In this document: positions 36,930 through 49,828 of the stretch, piece by piece | Numbering within the stretch: position 1 is the first letter of the stretch | Layout: every line of letters starts with the position of its first letter | DNA from: Vespula vulgaris | Lineage: Eukaryota; Arthropoda; Insecta; Hymenoptera; Vespidae | NCBI RefSeq assembly: GCF_905475345.1 | Contig: NC_066608.1 | Span: forward strand, 2,169,501-2,233,500 | Length of the DNA: 64,000 bases | Direction of reading: 5' to 3' | Notes under the pieces: model-generated | What the model was told of the DNA's origin: nothing | The model's database searches: none | Seen by the model: the letters and a program-made list of their open reading frames with translations, nothing else | Position numbers and translations under genes: made by a program

Positions 36930-37300
36930 TTCTTCAAAAGATCCCACGTCGTATGTCTCTTTCCTTTTTTGTTTTTTTTCTTTTCTCTTTTTTCCTTTTC
37001 TATCCGAATAGACTTTACCCTTGGTATGTTGTTCCCTTTTTGTCCCCTTTTCGCACCTTTTCGTTCACGTCTCGAGATGCTTTGCTCCTAATTGGCTCGA
37101 CTCTTCTTACACCGAGGGTAGAGAACGTTTAAACGAATGAAACGTGGGGCCTTACGATCGATCGAGACCGTTCTCGTCGAAGAAAATAAAGTATCATCCT
37201 TTTGATGTTCCCTGCCAACTCTGACTTTTGTAAGGTCTTCGTCCTTGCCCTTCGTATCGTCCCTTCGATCTTTGAACTTTATCCATCGCACATGTCTTTC
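36930..37300 (-). promoter_or_regulatory. Candidate 5' UTR and promoter of the receptor
   Basis: DNA upstream (on the - strand) of the proposed start exon. The part at 37030-37290 is clearly less AT-rich than its surroundings and has an inverted CCAAT-like site (ctaattggctc near 37087). This is inferred from position and composition only. Confidence 0.3.
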
Positions 37301-37617
37301 TCTCACTTTAGTCTTCTTTTGTACGTTTCTTTTCTTTTTTGCTTTTTCCTTTTCCTTTTCTCCTTTCTTTCTTTCTTCCTCTTCTTTTTCTTTTTCCCTT
37401 TTTTCCCCGAACGTTTTCTAAAGTTAACAAGAACGAGAGAAACGTAAACTTAGGTTATTATTATTTTCTTTCTTGTTCTTTTTTTTTTGTTTTATTTTTT
37501 CTTTCTTTCTTTCTTTCTTTCTTCACGTTTATCGAAATTAAAAATTGTTCTTCAGTCGATTGGAATGTAATGTTCAATTTTTTATCGTAGTTCATACTTT
37601 CTCTATTCTTTTTTTCT

Positions 37618-37649
<32 letters not shown>

Positions 37650-38886
37650 TTTTGAAATGACGAATATTAAGAAATAACAAACTAAAATTAATAACAACGA
37701 GAAAATCGTAAACTCATTGTTAAATCATATTCTTTTATTTCCTTTACATTTTCTTTTTTTTTTCTTTTTTTCTTTTAAATGTTAATAATTGACCCCGAAT
37801 CAATCAAAATGTCTTGGATAAAGATTCAATCAATTTCGTTCGTAGTTTCTGTTCGTTCTTTTTTTCTTTATGAGCGAATCTCTATTTTCACAAGAAGCAA
37901 GAGAAATTCTTTTTTTTTTCTCGATCAGCAAAAAATTACTCGTTCAATTTGAAGAAAAGGACAAACACTTATTTTGTGTCCGACATGTGCATTGGTCGAT
38001 TCGTCACGATGAGGCGACCTTTAGGATACCACGGATAAGAGTCACGAGGGAAAACTCGAGAGCATTGGAAAGAGAGAAGAGAGAGAGAGAGAAAGAAAAA
38101 GAAAAAGAAAGAAAGAATAAAAGTCAGACAATTCTCTGGCAATTCCTGTCTACGACAAAGTGTAGAAAATAAGGCGTATTCTTGGCCCTCTTTGGCTTAC
38201 GAAGTATGTCACCGACGATTTACGTTTATTCGTTGTCCTCGTATATTCAAGATCGTCGAGTAATATCAAAATTAAAATTTTTGTTCAAAAGAATATTTAA
38301 CGAGCAAGAAAAAAATATTTTAATATTAATCTTTAACATTAAATAAGATATTGATAAGATATAGATAGAAGAATTTCAAGTTAATCTGCCGTTAAATTAT
38401 CTTGGAATACCTCTAACATAATCCAATCGAATGAATCGAATGATCCTCTTAAGTTTTAGAAAAAGGTAATAGCTATGAAAGATATGTCATAGATATGAAA
38501 AGAGTCGATCGGACTCGGCTATGATTGGAACAAAATTGTTTTTTCCAATAGCACGTAGGATCGAGAGGAAAATTAAAGAAAAAAAAAGAAAGAAAGAAAG
38601 GAAAAGATAGAAAAGAAATGTAAAAAGAAAGAATAATAATAAGAAAAAAAATTTTAATAATAGAGAAAATAAAAAAAAATAGACAACCCTCTCAAAAAAA
38701 AAAAAAATGTAAAATAAAAAAGAGAAGAAAAGAAAAGGATAGAAAATGAGTCACTTTAACTGAAGGAGAAACTCGTCGTTCTTTTAGTTCACTAGAAGAA
38801 GAAGGACAAGAAGAACAAGGAGCTTCTTCGATCGGCGCCCGTTGGTCTCTTCGAGCACGAATTTACCCTGCACTTTTTATCTTCTT

Positions 38887-38890
<4 letters not shown>
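37301..38890. other. Poly-pyrimidine and purine tracts, no gene
   Basis: T/C tracts at 37318-37400, 37476-37522 and 37607-37653, and GA-rich DNA at 38075-38120 and 38575-38745. The frames here are Phe/Ser or Lys/Glu strings and not credible genes. Confidence 0.5.

Positions 38891-38974
<84 letters not shown>
38891..38974. repeat. Compound (TC)n(TATC)n microsatellite
   Basis: About 22 TC units run directly into about ten TATC units. Confidence 0.95.
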
Positions 38975-38975
<1 letters not shown>

Positions 38976-39262
38976 CTTTCTCTCCAACATCCCATTCGCC
39001 ATTTTCGTATACTCTAGAAGAAAGAAAAAGAAACGCTCCAAGAGATCCTTTTGACGTCCCTTTTCCCTTTGAAACTTTCCCAAATGAAATTGCACAAGTT
39101 CGGCTGCATTTTAAAACGGTAAAACCTTTCTCTTCCGCACGATACGTTCAATGTTATCCATTAGAATTGTTTCCTATTGTTTTGTTTTGTTTTTTTGGTG
39201 GGTTCTTTTTTTCACACCACCGTTAAACACAAATATTCGTCGATACGTTTCTCTCGTTCTTT

Positions 39263-39278
39263 TTATTTATTTACTTAC

Positions 39279-39309
<31 letters not shown>

Positions 39310-39312
39310 TTT
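39263..39312. repeat. (TTTA)n microsatellite
   Basis: About a dozen tetranucleotide units with two early TTAC variants. Confidence 0.9.
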
Positions 39313-40984
39313 TCAACTACCTCCACCATTAAACTGTCTAATTTCGTTAACAATTTTAATAGAAAAGATTCCTTTTCTTTTTCCTTTTTTTTTTTTTTTT
39401 AATCATAGTTCGTTCTGTTCTAGTTCATGAACATTTTTTCGTGAATTGCCAAATGAAAATGATTATTTATGATACTTCGATATAGCGTTGCTTGTTTTAA
39501 TTTAAGTGTTTGGTGTTTTTTTTTCTTTTTTAAGCGAGACATCGATTTTTTGAAAAATTCGACGAAAACTTTTTCGTTAATTGATCCCTCATAACGTCGT
39601 CGTTATTGATTTTTAAATTCTCTTATTAGTAGTATCTTTATTTTATTTTCTTTTTAATTTAATTTCTGCTACACGATTAATATTCACATTATACGCGATT
39701 ATTTATTAAAGTTACATGATAAATTTATTAAATCATTATGTTTGTTTAACTAATGCTACAAATTTCACGATTATATAATCTTTTTTTTTTATAGACACGA
39801 TAAAAAATTGGGTTATAGAGGGTCAATATGTCAAAGTTCATTGTCGCGTTTAAAATCACTCGCTATTAAAATTTCGAAGCCCGTGTATCGTTGTATTTTT
39901 CTACTTTATCGATGATTATAAAAAAGAACAAGAAGAAGAAAAAAGAAAAATTATTATTTACGATATTTAATAATTATATCTTCAAAATTTATCTGTTTTA
40001 ACATGAACTTCTCGATAAGTCGAAGAAAGATTTCTTGTTGATGAGAGATCAAAAAATTCGTTCTTAAAAAATTCATTGTTAATTTCTAAGCTCGAATATC
40101 TTCATACTTTTTTGCTTTTTTTTTCCTGAGGAATAACAAAAAAGAAAAAAAATTGATTAACAAATGAAAATTGAATAATAATAACATAAATAAAATTATT
40201 AACTAAAGGAGATTTAATAATTATATTTCAAAGATTTTTTTTCTTTCGCTTTTTTCTTCTTTCTTTTTTTTTTCGGATTCGATCAGAACGATTCCTCGAA
40301 TATATCGACAAAAATTCGTGTAATTTATTCTAACTTATCTTCGATATGTTTTATGTGTCCCCGACAGAGCGTTATAAATTTAATCCGATCACGGAGAAAA
40401 GTAAGATAATCTCTTTCGAAGATAAAATAAAATGGCACGATAAGTACAGCTACTTATCAGGAGAGCTTTTTTCACTGCTATTTAGGGCAATTTGTTAGTC
40501 GTACTAAGCGTTATTCTTAAGGGTACACTCGAACGGATGCTGCATTTACATTATTTTATATTTAAAAGCTAAATCGATTTAGCGATTATTCGATTCCTAG
40601 ACTGAGAAAGCGAATTCCTCAATTAACGTTGGTACCTTAGTAAACACGTTCGTTTCAAACATAGTTAATTCTTCTTCTCTGTGTGAGAAGACCAGGTGTT
40701 TCAATTATTTTTTATCAGCAAACATTTTCTTCATTCTCTTTTGAATCTATTGAGAGTAACATATTCCATTCTTACATTTAATAATAAATGTGCCTCTCTC
40801 TCTCTCTTTTTTTATATTTCTTTCTTTCTTTCTTTCTTGTTTACATTTGCATCGTATAAAGCTTAAAAAATACCTCTCGTCATTTTTTTATTAACCCTTA
40901 AATGCATTTCGTTACAAAATTACAAAGAGTTTTTGTATGTGTTTATATATATATATATGTATGTATGTATATATATAGTTTACT
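39313..40984. other. Unique AT-rich DNA, no gene
   Basis: No exon-like frame. T/C tracts are at 40240-40275 and 40800-40840. A less AT-rich part at 40340-40520 is otherwise unremarkable. Confidence 0.5.
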
Positions 40985-41192
40985 GTATATATAGAGTGAG
41001 TCGAAAATATCTAGGTCATTTTAAATATCGATTACTCTTTTTCGAGACTTTTTAGACCGATCTTTTTCTTTTCAGAAGCTATAAAACTAGAGGTTTAACT
41101 TACTAAGCTACAGTACTAACTGCAAGTCTAAGAAGTCTCAAAAAGGAGTAATTGATTTTTAAAATCGCTTAAAAACTTTTTATCCTGGTCTA
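40985..41192. mobile_element. MITE-like inverted-repeat element, copy C
   Basis: Left end tatagagtgagtcgaaaata, right end aactttttatcctggtct (inverted). The inner arms pair well: attactctttttcgagactt near 41031 with aagtctcaaaaaggagtaat near 41132. The length is about 205 bp, with no coding capacity. Confidence 0.65.
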
Positions 41193-41567
41193 AAAAGCGT
41201 TATGTGAAACAATTTGTTTTTATTAAATTTTTTTTTATATTCCTTTTTTATAATATTTTATTTGGTATTTGATGTTTTTAAACAAATAAATCGTGTATTG
41301 ATCGGTGGTTAATGTCGTCGAATATAAATAAAAAGAAATAAGTACGTGAGTATTTTAAGTATGTGAAATTATGCGGATATTCTTTTTCCTTTTTCTTTCT
41401 TTCTTTCTTTCTTTTCTTTTTGTACGTGACGTGATTTCGTTGCCATGAATTTTCCATAATTACAATTTGGAAGTATTACATTATATCGTACAATTAATTC
41501 TGGCAAAACGCCATTCTAGATAATTCCGTTTATAATGGTCATTTTCAAACTATTGTCTCTCCGTTCA

Positions 41568-41698
41568 TTATATCTATATCTATATCTATATCTATATCTA
41601 TATCTATATCTATATCTATATCTATATCTATATCTATATCTATATCTATACCTCTCTCTGTATATTGTGTGCGTGTGTGTGTGCGTGTGTGTATTATG

Positions 41699-41748
<50 letters not shown>
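41568..41748. repeat. Hexanucleotide (ATATCT)n, (GT)n and (TA)n cluster
   Basis: About 14 near-perfect ATATCT units at 41568-41651, a GT/GC-rich stretch at 41666-41693, and about 25 TA units at 41699-41748. The last forms a perfect palindrome flanked by attatgatta and taatcataag. Confidence 0.95.
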
Positions 41749-41750
<2 letters not shown>

Positions 41751-41914
41751 CATAAGAGATTATTACATATCTCAATTAATTTTCACCTCTTTCCATCTCT
41801 AATTGCACGCTCATAGTTATTACATATATATATTATATAATTTTATAACTTCCTTTCGATTTATCGAATTTATTTTAAATTAAAATATATTTATTATTAA
41901 AAATAAATTAATAC

Positions 41915-41951
<37 letters not shown>

Positions 41952-42119
41952 TTATTTATTAGGTATACCTAATACTTAAATTTTGAAAACATTTTAATCG
42001 CTATGATATATAAAAAAAAAACTTAAAAAAACTTCTCGATATAATCGAACTCTCCTCGAGTTGAAATGTATACTAAAATTTTATCAAGTTTGATATCCGA
42101 ACGGGTGTAACCGGAATGC

Positions 42120-42200
42120 ATAAATCGATCAAAAGGTCGATCGAACGATCCATCGATTGACCAATTGATCGATCGATCAATCGATCGATCGATCGAATGA
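42120..42200. repeat. GATC-rich short repeat
   Basis: Overlapping GATC/CGAT units (gatcgatcgatcgaatgatc), self-complementary and able to fold. Confidence 0.8.
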
Positions 42201-42861
42201 TCATATTCGAAAACATACGTGCTTAGTATTCCAAACTAGAACAGCGTTATCCTAATATTTACGAGCGAGAACTTTATCGCCAAGTTATCGCGACGTGCAT
42301 ACACAAATACATACATATAGATGCATATCAAATACATATATATATACACACACTAGGATACGTTCAACCGAAGGTATCATTTTTTTCGTTTTGGCTTTTC
42401 CTATCTCCGTGTAAATATTAGAAAATCGTTATTAGCTTACGTTATCGTCCATTTGCTATGATCTTTTTAACAAAACATGAAATCGTGCGAATCATGTAAA
42501 TCGTTTAAATATTAATATATCAAGCGTGTTCAAGTTCGTATTGATATAAATTGAAACGATATTAAATTTTATTCGTTCGTTTAACAAGAAAATATTACTT
42601 CGTTAACAAATATTCCGGAAAGATTTAATAATCAATTTTTCTTTTCGTTTTTTATCATCCAGAAAAGAATGAATATTTTACAATTTCTTAGATACATTTG
42701 ATGTAATTCGATGTAATTTCTTTTATAAACACCAAGTAAAATTGTGAACAAATTTAACGAATTCTTAAAGCAGCGTAATTTCTCGTTACGTCTATAAGCA
42801 TTTATAATATGATCAATTCGATGTACCTCTAATCATTTTTTCTTAGTGTATATAAAAAAAA

Positions 42862-42893
<32 letters not shown>

Positions 42894-43096
42894 GGAAGTT
42901 ATCGAAAATAAAAATAGAAAAAAAAAGTAAAGGAATTGTTACCGTTAACAATTTCTTACAGATAATATCTGGAACTATGTATGTGTGTATATACGTATGT
43001 ATATATATGTATATACGTTACATATGTATATCTTGAATAAACATCATCGATAATTCGATTGACGATAGTAATGGCGATGTGATCGGTCAAATATGG

Positions 43097-43180
43097 AGAG
43101 AGAGAGAGAGAGAGGGAAGAGAAAGAGAAAGAGAAAGAGTGAGAGAGGGAGAGTGAGAGTGAGAGAGAAAGAGAAAGAGT

Positions 43181-43224
<44 letters not shown>
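43097..43224. repeat. Interrupted (GA)n microsatellite
   Basis: About 128 bp of GA with scattered AAAG, GTGA and GGGA variants; followed by less AT-rich unique DNA to about 43470. Confidence 0.95.
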
Positions 43225-43489
43225 TGGAAGGCTTCGGCTTCGCACATCGAGCGTTAACAGATCGACTCTTGGGTTGGTTGTTCGTGAATCAGGGGCCTAG
43301 TTATCTGTGTCCTTTGTAGAAGCAAAGCTCGATGTAGTACGCGTATATTATGATCGATCGATTTCGTTATCGCTCGTCAACCGTTACGTCATCTCCCTTC
43401 GTCAGCTGTCACCAATGTGAAAGCACGGACACCGCTAATAAGCGTTCCGTTAATTACTCTCCCTAAACTTCTTAATCGCCTTTATTCCA

Positions 43490-43945
43490 AGTCTATTTTT
43501 TCTTTTACTAGTAATATAAACTAATCGTTAATTTCACGAAAGATTGGCTCGATCGTTAATAAAGCTTGCAAATCTACTATAATGATTTCACTAATAATGA
43601 TCTCAAGAATTTTTATAACTTCCATCGTAGTTCTTTCTTTCTGATTAGAAATCTTTGCTTTAAATTTATTTTTCTTTATGGCAGTAATATAAACTAATCG
43701 TCAATGAAGCTTGCAAATCTACGTGAAGAATGATTTCACGAATTTTTATGATTTTCAGTTGTAATTCTTTTTTTTTTTTTTTCTCGATTAGAAGTCTTTG
43801 TTCCGAATCTATTTTTTTTTTTTTTTTTTTATTAGTAATATAAAGTAATCGTTGGTTTGAATCGAAGGATTGATTTTATTGTTAGTAAAGCTTGTAAATT
43901 AATATTGATTACACGAATTTTTACGACTTTGATTATAATTATATT
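43490..43945. repeat. Three diverged tandem copies, ~150-175 bp unit
   Basis: The shared order is tttactagtaatataaacta (agtaatataaa at 43510, 43683 and 43834), then aaagcttgcaaatct, cacgaatttttat and a pyrimidine tract with gattagaa and tctttg. Confidence 0.75.
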
Positions 43946-44313
43946 CAAAGGACGTATTATTTCCTCACTAATATATATTGCTGTATCATATCGTCGATAA
44001 TAATAGATATAGATATATACACATGTATATATATATTTGTGTGTATATATATATATATGTACACGTATGTATGTATGTATGTATGTATGTATGTACGTTG
44101 TTTCATAGGATATTATTCGTGTCCATTCATGTTCTATAATACCTAAACAATTCGCAATTTCTAAAAGCCTCTCGGTCAACCACACGATCGACCTGATAGA
44201 ATATCGATCTGGCTTTGACGTGATCAAATTTATATGTACGTTGTCTGTAATTCATTGGATTAATTTTCATTCAATGTCAATTAGAAAATCGATCATTGTT
44301 ATTTTCCTTTTTT

Positions 44314-44353
<40 letters not shown>

Positions 44354-44996
44354 CATTTTATCCACAATTATTCTCTTACATATTTTTTATTCTTTTTATT
44401 TTTCTAAACATTCCCGTTTTCGTTTAACTTTCTTAGAAGGTATGGTAATTAAGAAAAAAAAAAAAAAAAGAAATGGAGAAAAAAAAAAGAGAAGAAAAGA
44501 TATAGAAGACCAGAGAGTTTCTTCTAAGAAAGTAAACGAAGAAAAAGAAGAAGAAGACGAAGAAGAAAAAAGAAAAAGAGAGGGGTAGTAGAAGCTTTGC
44601 TAGTTTCGAAGTAAACGACGACAGGATCCTTCAACAACAGCATTCTCCAACGAGAAAATCACTTCTCGTCTTTCAGCTCACCCGATAAATGAGATCTCGC
44701 GCATCTCAAGAGCTTAAACCTCACTCGACACTACCCTTCTAATCTACCGTGTAAACGTATCGTCATAACGGGCCAACTTACTCTCATAATCCACGGTATT
44801 AATTTCTCTAATTACACTCGAAAGAAGCCTTTTATACGAAACCGGAAACGTAGAGACTATTTACTTAGTTTCTCTTGTTTCTTGGTAAATATAAATCCGA
44901 GTTTATTACATTACAGTGCACAACAATACACGTATACATAATTGTAATCGTGTAAGATAATAGAATTATTGAAATCGTCGAGGATTTCATTATTTT

Positions 44997-45036
<40 letters not shown>

Positions 45037-45100
45037 TATTTCACGTTCATCGATGTGTGTTTCTGTGTGTGTCAAATTGTCGATAATATAAATATATCGG
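43946..45100. other. Microsatellites and unique DNA, no gene
   Basis: Holds AT/GT and ATGT runs (44042-44093), GA (44316-44349), a purine/Lys-Glu frame at 44450-44588 and AT (44998-45035). The block 44600-44870 is unique and less AT-rich. Confidence 0.5.
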
Positions 45101-45560
45101 GTGAGTCGGATAAAATACGATGTATACGTGTGTTATGTGCTTTTCGATGACAGAAATAAATTTTTTCAAAGGAATATGTTTTGTTCGAGTTGATCGATAC
45201 GTGCTTTCTCGTTCATAGTGAATAAAATATATATAAAATATTGGGTATTTTTATTATTATTATTATTATTATATATTTGTTTGAATACGTGTTTAATATA
45301 AAATTGAAGATTTATTCGCAGTTATCGTTCGACGATATATAATATGCATGGATATATGAATCACGTAAAATTCGATGTACGTGAATTGAATTCTTAGTTT
45401 CGACGATGGAAATAAATTTTTTAGAAAGAATATGTTTGATTCCGTAAAGATCAATGCGAACGTTCGTTCGTAGTGAATGGAATTTTAAAAAAAGGTTTTT
45501 CGAATGTTTTATACTTACCTATATTTGTTTGAATAAGTGTCTAATGGAAATTCGATATAA
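45100..45560. repeat. Two diverged tandem copies, ~255 bp unit
   Basis: Shared stretches in the same order: aaatacgatgta / aaattcgatgta, then gaaataaattttttcaaagg (45154) / gaaataaattttttagaaag (45409), gttcatagtgaat / gttcgtagtgaat and atatttgtttgaata (45271 / 45522). Confidence 0.75.
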
Positions 45561-46619
45561 AAAATTTCGAATGTTTCGAATTTGTAATTATGGTATTAAC
45601 AATTTTCAAGTGTTTCGAATGTAATTATACATCACCTTTACAAATTTGTTTTGCACAAAAATTGAATTTCATTTTAAACAATTTGTAATGTCAATCATAT
45701 AAAAAAGAAAAGAAGTCTAATCCTCTAATCCGTTTATCGAATTAGTTTCTTTCAATCAAACATATTTTTTTAAATATCTACTTTATTTTTTAATACATTA
45801 TTCTTTCATATTATCAAAGTATTAGGTTTTTTTTTTTTTTTACATATTATCAAGAGTATTATTATTTTTATCAAAAAAAGAAAATATCTCTTAATTTATC
45901 AAAAATAATAGACGTATGAATAGACTTCTGTATGTAAAAGAAACAAAAAGCTATATGTAAAAAAAAAAAAAAGAGAGAAAAAAGAGAAAGAAAAAGCAAA
46001 TAAAAAATATAGAGAACAAAAGATGAGAAAAGTTCTTTTTTGTTCCCTCTTTTTTTTTTATGAAAAGAACTATCCGAAGCATCGAGAAAAAAAAATATCA
46101 ATGCCTACTACTGACTCTTTGAAAATGTTTGACAAGCGAGAAACACATTTCGCATTCGTTTCTTTTTCGTCCAGTTGGTACGTTATATGCTTCTACGTCC
46201 GAGATCGTTGTTGGTGCGTTAAACAACTGGAGAATAACGTGAAAAACTGAGCATGTTGAAGGTGGTTTTCCCTAGTGAGGATTGTCGCGGCACTGGCTCA
46301 CGAAACGAAAATTAATACGCGGCACAAACGAATCCTTCTCTTGTTTTACCTTCCTTTTTTTTTCTTTTTTACGACGCACTTTTATCCTACACTTCGTTTT
46401 AATCCCGCGTTACAGTCGGTGTAAAAGGAAGAATGGAAGAAAAAAAAAAGAAAATAAAGTAAAATACAATTTTTTTTTTAAATAAAAAAGAATAACAAAA
46501 TAAATAAGTAAATAAAAACGAAACGAAAGAAAAAAACGTAAAATAATGAAATCGACACAGAAGAGAGGAGAAATGAAATTTCACGAGTTAACATTTTCTT
46601 TTTTTTCTTTCTTTCTTTT

Positions 46620-46658
<39 letters not shown>

Positions 46659-48481
46659 ATTTTTGTTGTTTAATTTAGAAGAAAAAAACAATTATTGTCC
46701 GACATCATCACGCGTGGACGTAATTGGATTGCAAAAGGAGCGAATAATGTTAACGAAACAAAAATTAATCGATCATTTTCGAAAGCTTTTTAGGCTCGTG
46801 ATTATTGTGGCCTCGTTTATAGATTTGAGAAAAAATGAAAAGTTAATTAAAAATTTCTCGGAAAAGAGTAATTGATTCTTCTTTTCTTCTCTTTTCTTTT
46901 CTTTTCTATTTTTTGTGCTTTTTACGTTTGTTTGCTCGTTTTTTTAGTCATCAACGAACTTTTGGCACAACTCGTACACTTTTTAAGTAGTACAACTCGA
47001 CGATATCATATCAGCATAGTAATTATATTACCGTGATAAGTAGGAAATAGTTAAACGAATTGTTATGTACTATTGTAGTATATGAAACGATATAACTACT
47101 TCAGAGCAACGTAACAATACTATCCTAAATGTCCAGTCGAGAATATTTATTAAATTCCGCAAGTACCTCTCGTAATCGTAATAAATTTTATTGACTATAG
47201 TGAAAACTCGTTTTGGAGTTAATGTAATTTTGAAGTTCATTCTCTCAGATATTCCAGAAAATTTTCGATTACGGTGTGTGTGTGTGTGCCTGTGTATCTG
47301 TGTATGCATGCGCGCATCTCGAATAATATGATACAATAAATGAGAACGAATAATTCTCCTCGGCGTTGTAAAACAAAAAAGAAAAATTTGGGAATTTAAT
47401 TATCCAATTAATTGATACACTTTTAAATTGATACTATTAACACAAAAAAAAAGTGAGAAAAAGAGAGAGAGAGTTTCAATGAAGATTTACTATATAATTA
47501 TCCTTTATTTGCAAAAAGAAAGAAAAGACAAAACAAAAAAAAAGAAAATCGAAAGAATCAAAACTACAAAATAATATTGATATTCGTAATTGTTTACTTT
47601 AAATAGATTCATTCAAGAAAGAAAAAACAAAGACGCCGTTAAAAAATTCGATCCATTTATCACTATCATTCGCATAAATTTTACAATATTAATTCCGCGT
47701 AGAAACCACAACGAGAAAAAAAAATAAATAAAAATATAGTTATAAAAAAAAAAGAAGTCCAAGGAGCTTTAGTTGAAAGCATTCAGGTTAGTTATTAACG
47801 CCCTTTCAACGTGCGAATTGGAACCATTCGCAACGATCGAATCTGTCGATATTCCAATATTTTGTTGCACCAGACCGTAATTATCGTCGCTGGCATTCGT
47901 TCCCTATGTTTCTTTGTCATTACCTGCGGTTACCTGGACGTCTATCTCAAGGTTAAAACGTTATTGGAGATTTATCATTCGTGAAAAATAAAGAATTATT
48001 CAAACGTCACGCAATAATCGAAACGTATTCGTTAAATAACGATAAGCATTTGTTCAAGAAGCCAAAATTAAAATAAAAAACAAAAAAGAAAGAAGAAGAA
48101 GAAGAAGAAAAAATATCGATTTCTTTATTTAATTATTTATTTTGTTGATTTTATTAGATTTGAATACGATCGATGAAAGCTTATTGGCGAACTTTCTACA
48201 AAGGATTTAATAAGGATTTATTAAAATCTGTCGTGTAATAATCAAGACGTATTCGTATTATATAAATAATAATACACATTTGTGTTCAAGAATTTTAAAG
48301 AAAGGAGAAAAAGCAAAAAGGAAAATAGAAGTATCAATTTCATTAGATTTAAATCCGGTTGAAAGCTTATCCATGAGCTTTACAAGACGTTAGAGAAACT
48401 TCCGTTGTTATATCCGTCTGGAATAGTTTGCACGAAATGATTCTACGAGTGGTTAATTCCTACGCGACTGTTAAAGAACGT
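45561..48481. other. No gene seen
   Basis: AT-rich and T/C-rich DNA with a TC microsatellite at 46621-46655, GT at 47274-47290, and AAG near 48091. A half element of the inverted-repeat family seems to lie at 46860-46975 (aaagagtaattgattc, aacttttggcacaact). The block 47760-47960 is less AT-rich and unique. Confidence 0.45.
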
Positions 48482-49165
48482 AACAGTAGGTACTTGTTAA
48501 TATATTACTTGGCAAGCTTGCCAAGGTTATACTTGTCTTCGAAATTGTCGAATTTCTGAGCTAATACAAGAGACACCATTTCGTTAATAGAAAAATAAAC
48601 AAAAAGAATCTATATATATATATATATTATTATTATATTATAGAAATATATCAAATATAATGAATTGTTCGTCTAGGGATTTTTTTTTTTAACAACGAGA
48701 AAATTTAACAATCGACGTGATAAACGATTTAACAGTAGATACTTGTTAATAAATTACTTGGCAAGTTTGTCAAAGCTATGCTTGTTCACGTAATTGTCCA
48801 ATTTCTGAGCTAACAAAAGAGAAGCAATCTCGTTTATACAAACATAAACAAGAATAATCTATAGATTATATCATAGAAATATATGAAATATAATAAATCG
48901 TTCGCCTAAGGATTTTTTTTCCTTCTACAAGCAACGAAAAAGAGAAAGTTTAACGATCGACGAGATAAACGATTTAACAGTAGATACTTGTTAATAAATT
49001 ACTTGGCAAGTTTATCGAAATTACGCTTGTTCTCGAAATTATCAAATTTCTAATAAAAGAGAAGTAATCTCGTTATCACGTTAATACAAAGGACAAACAA
49101 GAAGAATCTACATATATTCTTACATTGTCAAATATAATAAATTGTCTGTCTGGGTTTTATTTCTG

Positions 49166-49200
<35 letters not shown>

Positions 49201-49273
49201 TTAATTTTTTCTTCTCTGTTTTTTTTCCTTGTTTACTTTCGTGTAAAAGCAACGAGAAAATTTAACAATCGAC
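48482..49273. repeat. Three tandem copies, ~245 bp unit, plus partial
   Basis: Copies start at 48482, 48731 and 48976, each with aacagtagatacttgttaat, attacttggcaag, a variable part with cttgtt and aaattgtc, aatttctgagc, an aacaaagaagaatcta-like stretch and, before the next copy, gagaaaatttaacaatcgac. The last motif occurs again at 49253-49273 as a partial unit. Copies 2 and 3 are closest to each other. Confidence 0.85.
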
Positions 49274-49484
49274 ACTGGCTAGTTAAATTATTCGCATCGT
49301 GTCCAAACACGTAACGTAAAGCAATAACATTTTCCATTTCTCTCATGTCGGTATGAAAATAAACCAATAGCCGATACCTACGATATTTATCTGTTTTATT
49401 TAACGAGCCCGTATTCGAAAGCAAACAAAGTTTAATTAGTTACTTCAAGCTCGATCATACGACGTAATTCGATATTCCTATTAT

Positions 49485-49575
49485 CGATCATCGTCATCGT
49501 CATCGTTATCATCATTATCATCGTCGTCGTCGTCATCATCATCATCAGCATTGTCGTGATCGTCGTAAACGTCAT
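49485..49575. repeat. (ATC/GTC)n imperfect trinucleotide array
   Basis: About 25 units mixing ATC, GTC and ATT. On the - strand one frame would read a run of Asp with a few Asn, but the frame is short and flanked by stops, so it is treated as a repeat. Confidence 0.85.
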
Positions 49576-49828
49576 TTATCAAAATAAATGTCAAATATCT
49601 TTTCTCCCTTTTTTCTTTTTTCTTTATTTTATTTTATTTTTTTTTCCTTTTTTTCGGAGCTAAATATATCAATTCTCTCTGAACGTTTGTTTATCACCAT
49701 TGAATCGTTCATGCAGGATATTTGCTCTTGGTAATTAGCGTGCTAAAGAATGGGGAATATGTGTTTTTTTTTTCTATTTCTTTTTTTCTCTCTTTTTCTT
49801 TTTTATGAAAAGAATCTAGAGTGCGATA

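Noticed and set aside
37202..37590. Overlapping frames rich in Phe, Leu and Ser
   Set aside because: They are translations of poly-pyrimidine tracts, not membrane proteins.
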